Source: Hirudo medicinalis (lineage: Eukaryota; Annelida; Clitellata; Hirudinida; Hirudinidae). Taken from it: DNA of 64,000 nucleotides. Location of the stretch: assembly GCA_011800805.1 (NCBI GenBank), contig MPNW01000087.1:1-64000 (forward strand), written 5' to 3'. This document shows positions 1 to 11,200 of this stretch, piece after piece. Position numbers and translations under genes: made by a program. The first letter of the stretch is position 1, and each line of letters begins with the position of its first letter. The notes under the pieces were generated by a model. That model saw only the letters and a list, made by a program, of their open reading frames with translations, ran no database searches and was not told the origin of the DNA.

Positions 1-423
1 ATGATTTATACCCAAATGTCAGAATGATTTTATTCATTTCGGCTATCAGACCATCCACAACAGCTAGCAATGAAAGAAGTTTTTCGACTCTGAAAAGGTT
101 AAAAACTTATCTTCGATCTACGTTGACAGCTGACAGACTAAATGGACTATCTCTTATGAACATAAATCAAGATATTGAAATACCAGCAGAGACAATAGTT
201 GACAATTTTGGTAAATTAGGTCCACATCGTCTTGCCTTTTTATAAAACTTTTACTTTAAATAAATTTGAATTTTTTAAAGGTTCAAAAGTACAGTAATAA
301 GCAAAATGGCTATAAAATATCTGCCGGCTGATATTTGCATCAGCAAGCGATTTAGGGGTGACCCTAAGGGGTCTAGGTTCAAGTGTGCGGTTCCCCCGCC
401 AAAGTGTTCTAGATCCGCCCCTG
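1..423 (+). mobile_element. 3' end of a hAT DNA transposon
   Basis: The transposase fragment is followed by a non-coding tail that ends in ctagatccgcccctg (409-423). Read on the other strand this is CAGGGGCGGATCTAG, a typical hAT terminal inverted repeat start. The eight bases after it (caacagcc) would be the right copy of the target duplication; the left end is outside the window. The tail is visibly richer in G and C than the flanking DNA. Confidence 0.75.
3..245 (+). pseudogene. hAT transposase C-terminal (dimerisation) fragment
   Basis: The reading frame is open from base 3 and stops at 243-245. It encodes the classic hAT family C-terminal dimerisation block. The motif TTASNERSFSTLKRLKTYLR near the start, followed by the RLNGLSLMNINQDIEI segment, matches the conserved A-x-E-R-x-F-S and R-L-x-x-L-x-L features of this family. 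In hAT elements this part holds the dimer interface and the last acidic catalytic residue region. The zinc-finger and main catalytic parts lie left of the window, so I cannot say whether the element is intact. The stop codon sits about 180 bases before a hAT-like terminal repeat, as expected for the 3' end of an element. Confidence 0.85.
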
Positions 424-596
424 CAACAGCCCGAAAAATCGTATCGTCCAATCAGAAGACGAATGAATATTGATGATTTATAATTAACTAAAATTACTTA
501 AAAAGTAAATATCTGGAAAATTTTTATTTTATTACATGTTTTTATTATTAGAAATTACTCTTATTTTTAAATTTATGTAAAGAAATGTATGCGAAT

Positions 597-1740
597 TTAA
601 GTTTTATGTCTACTCTGTACTATCCCAAAAGAAGCCAAAACGTTTTGTGTCTCCATCTGAGCTTGTACTAGACAATCCTCAGTAGCTACTTCTGGCCTGG
701 CAACTAAATCATTGGGACATTTTATTACATCTCTCTTGTGAAGAGCCTGGACTACAAGATGAACGTGCTTGAAGATAGTGCTATGCAAACTTCCATCTAA
801 ACACGTGCATGTAAATGAATGCACACACACCTCACAATTGCTGCACATCAATGGACACAGATTTTCCAAATGTGGCAAGGCATCAACCTTCTTGATCTGG
901 TAGATATTATCACTAGCCCCATTGACTTGGTAGGATTTCTCATCAATTGTGCTGCAGGAGCTTTGAAGACCTTGCTCATTTGATGTTGCCTCCTGATCTT
1001 GTGCAGGTGTCTTGTCCACTTCCCCTTAATGAAGGAGAAATTTAATTGTATCAACAGGTTCTACTTTATGTTTTAGGATTTTTTTTACTTTATTTATTGT
1101 TACCAGAAAATCATACTAAATGAGTTAAAATGTAATTATAACATGGTATTGTATTTTTTAATAAGTTTAATACAAATTTTAAATTAGGATAACACCTTGA
1201 GCAAACGGTTTCTCATTATTGCCCATATGAGTTTCAGCAGTCTGTGGATGCTTTTGTCAAGCCTATGTACCTTCCTCTCCTGGAGATGAACATGCTTCAA
1301 AACTCTGTGGAGAGCTTCCAGATTGTTGTGATGGGCTTTTAAACCCAAGGGATAGCAAATAGGCCCACAGTTCGCCAGAGCTCACACGTTCTTTTAAAAT
1401 ATGCCCCAAACTTTCATTTTGATTTGTGACATTAATAAATTCCTCGATATGAGCATGAAATGTGTTAACATCCCTCAACATCAACAGAGCTCGAAGCATC
1501 TTACATAGGATGTTATTGTTAGGAGATGCGCTTTCAGTTTGTGGTCACCATTTATTTTTGGCAGATCTATGTGTCAGGCACACAAGAGACATGTGCCAGA
1601 GATCCCATGACCTTGGTCCAAGCTTTGTGACCTCTGTGTGATCTGTCATAAGGATGGCATTGATTATTGGAGTGCCAATAGCTTCTTTGTACATGCTCAG
1701 AAAGACTGTCATTGAAGATTCATCCACATTGTGGTAATTC
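597..1740 (-). pseudogene. Mutator-like (MULE) transposase remnant with SWIM-type zinc finger
   Basis: Three blocks on the minus strand lie in the order expected of a MULE transposase. Block one (about 1727-1545) contains NAILMTDHTE followed by LGPRSWDLWHMS, resembling the LMTDD...CSWH catalytic segment. Block two (1499-1263) contains LRALLMLRDVNTFHAHIEEF and a GELWAY motif, like the helical region after the third acidic residue. Block three (1019-597) contains FTCTCLDGSLHSTIFKHVHL, a SWIM-like CxC...xH finger in which the expected third cysteine is phenylalanine. The blocks are separated by frame breaks and stops, so this is a decayed copy. It ends about 400 bases before the BRPF gene and may contribute to its upstream region. 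Confidence 0.7.
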
Positions 1741-2242
1741 CAACTAATCCATTCTAAGAGTTTGAAAATTTATACTTCATATTGTTTTTTATTTTGTTTT
1801 TGTTAAGTAATATTTAATCAATTTTACTTTGGTCTTATAATTATCTCATTAATATTTATTCGTCTCTTGATTGGGCTATTCGATTTTTTCGGACTGCTGG
1901 ACGTAAGTGCATGTCATTTAAAGCGCATGCCACCGCTGCTTCAAAGGTGTCGGTGTGACTAAAGATCATAAATGATCCAAAATTTTAAAGTTTTTGGAAT
2001 TTAATTGAATTTAATAGAGCGTGTTTAGTTAAAAATATTTTCAGTGAGGGAAAGGTCTTATAAGATTTTCTTATCCTCCATTCTTTATCACATTTCTTAA
2101 TTCAACCAGTGATCAAGATTTTAACAATTCTTCCACACTAAATACTAAGACAATTTTGTTAAAGCTCCAACCGAAACTACATATCGGGCGGGTACAATTT
2201 TGTTTACGTTTCTCTGGAGCAATTAAGTGTTATGTTAGGCAT
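1741..2242 (+). other. Upstream region / probable 5' UTR of the BRPF gene
   Basis: No coding feature is seen here. An AT-rich stretch is followed by a somewhat more GC-rich patch around 1880-1960, and then by the segment leading into the first recognised BRPF exon. The frame of that exon stays open upstream to about 2156 without an ATG, so an upstream exon or an earlier start cannot be excluded. I see no clear TATA box. Confidence 0.3.
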
Positions 2243-5200
2243 ATGTTTGGAAGAATGACGGAAAAGGATTTCAGAATTTTGGAGGATTACGTATTGCCTC
2301 CAAAAGCACCTCCTTCATCTGATGATTTTTATAAATATGTAAAACCTTCGAGAGATGAAATCGACTCCAAGCTAGAATACGATATGGACGAAGAGGTAGA
2401 GTGGTCATAACAAATTTTGCATCAGTCTTTAAGTACTTTCTATTGCAGGACTTTGCTTGGTTGGAGCTATTTAATGAACAAAGATCAAAGGCTAACTTAT
2501 CTCAAATATCGTTTGACTCATTTGAATTCCTCATGGATCATTTTGAGAAAGAATCATTTTTTCATTGTACTAGCAAGAATTTCAAACCTGTACCGCCAGA
2601 GTTAGAGCACCAAGCTGATTGTGCAGTTTGTCTAGATGGCACAAGTAGTGACGAAAATGCCATTCTGTTTTGTGACATGTGCAGCCTGTCCGTTCACCAA
2701 AAATGTTATGGTGTTATTAAAGTTCCTGAAGAAATTTGGCTATGCAAAAGATGTTTGTATTCTCCTGCAGCAACAGCTAATTGTTGCTTATGTTCTTGCA
2801 AGTCTGGTGCTTTGAAAAGATCTTTAGATGGCAAATGGGCCCATATTGTTTGTGCTTTCTGGATTCCTGAGGTCAATTTTGGGAGTGATAGATCAAGAGA
2901 GCCAGTTATGGGAATGGATACTATACCTTCGATGAGATGGAAATTAACTTGTTTTGTTTGTAATCAGAAAGGGAAGGGAGCATGTTTGCAGTGCCAACAT
3001 TCCAATTGTTTGACTGCATACCATGCTAGCTGTGCTCAGCTTGTTGGTTGGTATTTTATATAATTGTCTCAATGCAAATAATACAAGCATTGAATGTATA
3101 AATTGGATTGTCAGATTCATTTAAATTATATTTGGCAATTAAATGTAACTGTGAGTTACTAGTAATAACCTGAATTTATTATTAGCTGAAAACCTTTTAC
3201 TTTAATTGTTAGGGTTAACAATGAAGATGGAAACATTCATAGACACTGATGGTGTCTCAAAAAAGAAAGTGACAACCTTTTGTGAAGTTCACTCAACCCA
3301 ATTGGCTGATGATTCTTTACCTAATAATGATTTAAAGGAGTATGAGGGGCCAAAATATCTATCCAGTGATGATTCGGAAGATGATATCAATCAGACAAAC
3401 AGAAGGACACCAAATTCTGGTTTGATTTTGGATTGGTTTACATTTCAAGCTTGTCATTCTGAGTTCAGATGGTGAACTGGTATGATGTAATGAACATATA
3501 TTAATAATTAACATTTTTAACTTGAGTCAATTGCTTTTTAATATTTAAAAAAGTTGTAAGTGTGCCATATTCATGCATTTCAGTACTTTAGAAATGATGT
3601 TTGCTCATCAGCATCATCATTATTATTATTAATGATACAATTTTATTTTTTTAAATATGTGAAAGTCATTGCAAAATTTGGCTGCCATTTGCTTCCATGG
3701 ACTGCATGAAACTGCTCAAAGCCATATTTTTCCCATCCCTAGGATATGGGAGTGATTACAAGCATTTTTAATTAGGATGACGAGAACTATAAAATACATA
3801 ATCATTGAGGGACTTAGTTATAATGACTAGTTCTTATTCCTGCTTAGTCTTACAAGATTCAAATAAAAGTAGAAAGAATGTATCTTGGAAATCAAGACTG
3901 AAACTTGCAAGGAAAATACTGGCAGCCTGGATCGAGATGGAACAACCTATATTTGTTCCAGTGGTTACAGTTGCTACGTTAGATTTGAATATAAAATACA
4001 AGTTAAGATTACAAAAGTTAAAATTAATAATAAATGCATTGAAAAAGGATCAACAAAATTACTAAAAAGGCTCGGGATTTAGAAATAGAGAAGCACGAAT
4101 CTTTTGTCACTCGACTTCATTCTTATTGGACTCTTAAAAGACAATCCAGAGATGGTTATCCTTTGCTGAACTCAAGAAAATTTGGAGAAAACATTAAGAT
4201 ATTAAATGTTAATGTTGTTAGTTGAGAAAACTTGATTTTGATTTTACTTGCTAATTAAATCATCGTAATTAATTAAAGCAATTGTTGCAGCATCTTTCAC
4301 CTGGGTCCCTCCAGCATCACTCATCAAATGAGAAATCATTGAACTCAACTCCTAATCCTCATGCTCTCTCTTCCCCATTATCATCTACTTTTAGAAATGT
4401 CGATGTGGAATCATTTTCCAGAGGGAATGGTGTTCAAAATGCAATATTGGTGGCAAATGAATGTGTCAGTGGTAATGATTATGAGGATGAAGATGGAGAT
4501 GATGATAATGATGATAATAGTGATGAGTCATTTGCATTGCATCTCATGTTCTGCCAAAGGTTAAGACAAGATTTAGAGAAGGTTCGCTTGTTAATTGAAC
4601 TTGTCAGAAAAAGGGAAAGACTAAAAATGGAGCAAGTAAGAATTTTCTTTAATAATTATTCATTTTCTAATATTTTCTAATAGAAATCTTGTAGTGCCCT
4701 TTAAATTATTTCAGATTAAACTTTATGAAAAACAAATTGCTCTTCAACTATGTCCAGATTACCATACTATAAAATTAATTTTGGATGAAATCGTGCTTGT
4801 AGCAGAGGGAATGTTTGACAAATTAGAGGTAGTTTTCAAATGTTTTAGAGTCACACATTTAAATTTGTTTAATTGCATGTTAACATAATTTGACCACTAT
4901 CATTACTAACAACAATATTTATATTGCTTTTCTTCATATTGATTTATTAGGAAGTCAATTCTGAATTTGTGGCTTGTAATTATTACATTGATATATTTGG
5001 TAACTAGTCTTGCAAAAAATGCTCACCTTTATAAAAAAAAATTTAAAATGTAATTTTAAAAAAGGCTAAATTTATTATATTTTGTTATATGCTAAATTTT
5101 GCTAATTTGTTATATCTTGTTGAAAATATTATTTAAAGGGTGCATCTAAATTCATGGAATTACTGCAATCTAACTTAGAAGATCGGATATACTTCAACTT

Positions 5201-8200
5201 AGATGATTTCCTGGTTGACTTAAAACATCTTTTTGCTTTGTGTCCACCGATACTAGCAGACAAAATCAATGAAAAGGTTTCTTACAATATTTTTTTAATA
5301 ATAATTTTGTGCTTTACATAATACTGCTAAAAATCAGGTTCAAGTTAGGTTAAACCTGTTCAGAATGTATGTAATAAGTATTGCTAAATCTGGACTTGAA
5401 GTATGTTCATAGCACAATTTTGAAAGCAGCAAATGCGTTTCTTTGTTGAAACTTTCTTGAGCAACTTTTTAATTTCTTGGTAGTGGATGTCACCAAAAAC
5501 ATGCCTCACTAAATCAAAATCATGATTTTCAAAATCACATTTTCAGATGACATATTATGGTGTTAATTTTTTTTTATATAGTTACGTAGTTTACATTTTA
5601 GATATTTTTTTCTGATCTTTTTAGTGATTCCTAGCAATCATTCATGGAATCCAACTCATATATACTATTTTTATCGTTATAGGTGAGTAGCATATCTTCA
5701 TTGCTGACTTTTAAAAGAACAGCTGATGGTTCTTCTCACCATTTTCAAGGTATTTTCAAATAAGAGTTCAACACTGAAGGATGATTTTTGAAGCCATTTA
5801 ATGACTAAATTAAGTTATTAATGAATTGACCTTTAATTTCTGAAAGTTTTATGCCTATGTAATTCATGTAGTTGATCTTTCTTGTTGTGAATAAATCACA
5901 TTTTGAAGTTGAGTTCTTGACCTGTCAATTTTTTGTTTGCTTATTTTTTCTTTTCTGGTCGAATTTGAAATATAAATTTCTATAACTAAAAAATATTAGC
6001 TTCTAATACATTTTTTAATATAAATCATTTTCACCATAATATTATGATAAATTTTTAATTTGAATTTGAATTGGCAAACTTTCAGCTGTAGTTAGTCATG
6101 TTGGTTAATTAAAGATTATATAAGATCTATTTAAAATTTAATCTAGGCCTTCCTATAGGGTGCATTGCTGGTTGGGTGCAGGGGACTTATTTACAAAAAT
6201 AAGATTGGTTGGATTATGAGCCTCCTTTTTTGATCTGTGAATGAGGTTTTTTTTTTCACAGTTTTGGTTGCCACAACTTTATGATTTTTTGAATGATTCT
6301 TTTCCATGGAAATTGTCGATGTTTAGTCTCCCTAGAATGTGTCATGCATGTGTCAGGCCCCTAGATAAATATTGCCAGATGGTATTCTTTGCTTCTCATC
6401 ACCCTAATGTGCAAGCCCTCACCATGATGTCATAATTTAGCCACTATCGACTTCAAGCCCTCTTTTATAGCCTTTTGTGACCTGACAATAATAGGCCAAT
6501 TAAAGCTTATGTCAACATTATCAATCCTATTGGCTGATAACTGGATTACTATAATAAATACCATAGTTATAATATAAATTACAGGGAATGGCTGTAACAG
6601 TACTTTTAATTTATAATAAAACTCTCCTGGACTCTCAATGATTAATAATTTCTCGGCCTATATGTATTCCATTTGCTATCCGTACTTTTAGGGACAAATA
6701 AACCTTTTGGCCGATGCCAAGTATTTTCCAGTATTTCTAGACTTAATATTAATTGCAGTTCATTTGTTGTTCAGATTATTTTCTTTTATTATTCTGGAAA
6801 TTTCATTTTTTTTTTATTGACCACTGAAAAGGCTTCAACCTTCCAATAGAGATATGATTCAGAAACATCTTGAATTTTGTCATAACTTTGGGTAGCTTTA
6901 TCATTAATTGTTTTTCATAGCTGGGAAGCATTGTATACAGCCTTCTAATAGAATAAAAGGATTATGAAATTATCTGGTTTAAGTTACAATTTTTGAATGA
7001 GGCTATGAAGGAAAATTGGGATACTTTTGCTGAAACTCTTTTTAATTTGAAGATTCTTGGAAAAATGTACTTATTTAACATTGTACTTACTGCAACATTG
7101 CAGCATCTAAATTTATAGAGAGTTTAATAAAGATTTATCAAGACATGTGACATAACTGCTGTGATTCTTCCACAGAGAATTGAAGTTAATTTTGAAGGAG
7201 TGGTGCAGAATTTTTTTTTTTTAGATCACTGAACTGTCTTTATTTTAATAAGGCAACGTCTTGTTCTACTTTGTATTGCAAGCAATATACAGTGTAATGT
7301 CTCATTACGCAGTGCATTGCAAGCAATATACAGTGTAATGTCTCATTACACAAACTAATTGGGTGGTTCAGCTGGTCAATATTGTCAAATTTAATGAAAA
7401 TGCATCAAAAATACTTTTTATGAAAGTTTTTCTTGTAAGAGGTAAGAATAAGGTAAATGTGCATTATTATCAATAGTGAATTTTGTATAATAGTGAGTTC
7501 AGTATTGTTGTCAAGGTTTTAAACATGATGTTAGAGCAATGGTTCCCAAAATCCAGCCTGGGGGTGCTGGAGAGGTGGGCTATTTCTTCAAATAATTTAA
7601 ACACATGAAAGCAATCTTTTGGTGCCTACCAGGCCACTCCTTAACATGCACTTGTGAACATCTGGGACATCATATTTCAAGACTTTCCTGTCATGTTCCT
7701 GTCTAACTTGAAAACATCCAAGACAATGACTGTGTCACACAGTATGTAGTTGCTTTTCCAGGTGCACAGATCTGGTATTTTAATTCCCTACTCTGGTAAG
7801 GATATGGAAAATCAGATCGATTTTCAGCCGTTTTCTTCTACATGCCATGTAATTAAAATATGCAAACAGGCCTAAATTTTCTTTGTACCGGCACTCAGGA
7901 GAGAAATTCTCAAGACTTGTCCATAGGCGTTTATTCGACTCCATTTTGATGATAGCCGATAGTGATTTGTAAGCCCGCAGCCAGCCTATTTCTCCAGACA
8001 GTAATGCATCTCTTGGCCAAGAAGTTTGGCCTCATCTTTGTGATGGATCATTGATACCAGAGCTCGATGGCTTCAGAAGACTTCTTCTGGCTTCTCATTT
8101 GCCAGAATAAAACAAACATTCTGGCAGACAGACTCAGACATTCATAGCCTTTGTTCTTTCTCCTTGCACCAACCTAGATGAGGAAGAGGTTTATTATGTA

Positions 8201-11200
8201 ACCTTTCGCTTTCAGGTCTATTGACAGATCTGCAAACTTTTCTGCTTTGAGTGCATTGCTATATTCAAGTCTATCCTCTGACAGTACCTACAGCTCCACC
8301 AGAATGATGGCATCTGCCCGTAGTGATATGAGCACCATGTCCGGCTTCTTCTATGTCAGCTGCGACAGTCCAGTCATTTGCCTCTGGGCATTTGACATCT
8401 CTTCTCGCAGAGATGTGAGAAGCCTTTGTGCAAAAAATAAATCTTCCGCTGTTTTGGGATCGTGCATGGGTTTGCTTTGGAAACTGCTGCTTTGCAGCCT
8501 CACAATTCTGGATAAAACCTCTTACTTCATTGAACATCAGCTTGGCTACTGATTTGTTGATCTCATTCTGCACTCAGAATTTCCTTCCAGATCTGAGCAG
8601 TGACTTGACCTCATGGATCCTGCTGCACATATCCAATGGGTTCTTCTTTTGGAGAGCTAGTACTCTTCCACGATGGACCTCAGTGGCAGTCAAAGACTCT
8701 TGCTCCTGCTGCAGAGGGCAACTGATGGCAGTGCTGGAGGAAGGCCTAGCCATTTTCTGGTGTTAACTTTCTTCTCAAGATCCTTGACCATTGACAGACC
8801 GATCTCATAGATGGTTAACAGCCATAGCAGCCTTGAAAGAAACAGCCACATTTTGAAGCGACGTCTCAATTGCTTGCAGCCCCTTGATGGTTTGTTGGAA
8901 TATGGCACCCTTCACACTCTTGTCGGTGAGAAATTTGTCGAAAACCCTTCTAAGACTTTTCACAGGTTCCTCGGAATACACTCTCCTGCCACATTGAAGA
9001 TGTCCCTGCAAATTTTCCCCTTGAGTGAGGTGAGACTCCTGGATTTTGGAGGCTTCAAAGCCATTTGACACCACCCTAGCAGGCTTTTTTTTTTATTTGT
9101 TCAAGGCTTTTTGAACAACCTCCTTCCTGTTCACGATCAGGGTAGTGTCATCCATGAATGCCTTTATTGGAGATGTGCAAGCCTTTACCAATCCCAGGTT
9201 CTTCTTGGATCTTTCTACTGAGACCTTCTTGAATTCTCAAATAAAGCTGGCCTCTGTAGAGTTTGGCTAAGGCCAAGAATGGATTTATGGTATGTAGAAT
9301 AGACAGCTTATAAATTAACTATTACTACTTTATATGTACAGTGTGCTCCATCACTTCTCATTAATTTTCTTGCTCCTTAAACTCTTCTGTTATTAATTTC
9401 ATCCTTGTGCTTCAATTATCATTAATTAAAAGAGAATGGCAAAGTAAGTTCATATTGGCGATATTTTAAAGCTAACTCATAAATTGATGCAGTAGTTTTA
9501 AAGGATTTTAGAAGTTAAAATTTTAGAATTATGAAGGGATTATAATAATTGAATTTGCATTAGTGCTTTCTACTCATAGAAGGAACTTGTGCTGTAACTG
9601 AACCCAAGGCAACATTTATTCAAAAGATTAACAAGGAAAACACATTTATTTCAGAATCTACCTTACCAATTTCTTCACAAACATCAAGGTTAGACACATT
9701 CTATGCTTTGAGAGAACTACTTTAGGAAAGTACTCTTAAAAGAATAGCTCATATCTAAAATAAGCTCTTTTGAAAATAAGATTTTAATGAAAAAATATAT
9801 TATAATGCCAGCTGTGCTTTGAGTTTGTTGCATAATGTTGGTCAATATCCAACATTGAAAACTATTTTCGTATCTAAGTCTTGTATTGAAAATTAAATTA
9901 TATTTAAATGTTCTTTCAACATTTTCTAAAGCTTAAAATTTGAATTTTGTTATGTTATTTCTGTTATCATTATTATATTATTTCAATGTATTGTTTGATT
10001 TAAAGGCATTTTCAGATGTCTAAACAAGAAGAGCTCTGCATAGGACTAGGTTCAGGAGATAGTCATTCAGACTACAAATAGATTAAATTTGCCATTAATG
10101 CATAATTGTCTAGACTTTAAGAAATACTTTTTTTTTACTTTGAAATATGGGAAAAGAACTCCAGAGCACATCTTTATCAAATAACTAAATAATCTGGATG
10201 GTCAATATTTATTAATGTGATCATTAGAAGGATATTTTTAAAAACCCCTGGAAATAAATTTTTATTTTCAAAGTTTCAAAATTAGTTTGTGACATTTTTT
10301 TATAATTTAATTAAAGGATGAAGACCATCCCTGGAAAACACATTTTTTGTAGAGCATATCAAAATTAATTAAAACCACCAAAGTAAAGCTCCAAGTTTAA
10401 CAGCCTTGAGTTTTATTTTACAATAACCTTGGAAACATACTTTAACCTTCATATTATTTATAGAAACTCTTGTGAGTGAATAGGAGTTGAGCTCCTGATG
10501 GAGCCTACCAAAGTAAAAGCCTAAGCTACTTGGCTACTAAAGCCTATGTAAATGGGATTCAGCAGATGAGGTTGTCTTTGCTGTTGTTTTCCGGTGATTG
10601 TTCTTCTAGTGGGACAGTTCTTCCTATCCCATGTGATTCCACATTGAACGAGATTCTTTCATCACTTTTGAGCATAAGTTTATCAATTTATGATACAGAA
10701 AATTAATTATTATACAAAAAGTTATAACCCTAATAAAGATATTCCACTCTTGAGAGCATGACCATTTGATTCAATTTGTTCAGACCAATGTTTAACAATT
10801 TTGTTACTCAGAAAAGATTATCATTAGGATGCAATTGCAAAATTTTGCTAGACTAAGATGAGTGATAAACTTGTTTTTTGTTGTTTAGTTAAAAAATGAT
10901 GCATGAATTGGTCAATTATGATAAAGGAGCATGCAAAATCATCAGATTAAAATTAGATATAAAGTATATTTTAACTAGAAAAAAAAAGAGTGCAAAATAC
11001 CATACGGTTCAAATTGTTTTTGTTAGATCTTCATTTTTGGGATTAATTAAAACTTTCTTTTATTTATCCTTCGATTAACTTGTTTCATAGTTCCTCAATG
11101 TTAGCTGGTAGCAATTCAAACAAGGGTAAAACTAAGAAAAGAAAATCAGGCACAGAGTTTGCACCAGGTATGTTTTGATGGAAAATATTTAAATAAAAAT

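Larger units (their letters stand above)
5750..9579 (+). other. Large BRPF intron (exon 9 to exon 10)
   Basis: This is the longest intron of the BRPF gene. Apart from the tandem duplication at 7275 and the antisense reverse-transcriptase relic, I see no coding exon in it. Short open frames such as the one near 6241-6435 show no family resemblance. Confidence 0.6.

Noticed and set aside
4951..4999. A possible extra BRPF exon ([16 protein letters not shown]) that could have supplied a bromodomain ZA loop
   Set aside because: It has an acceptor and a donor, but it ends in phase 1 while the next exon must be entered in phase 0, and reading through meets a stop. The direct splice 4828 to 5139 is in frame.
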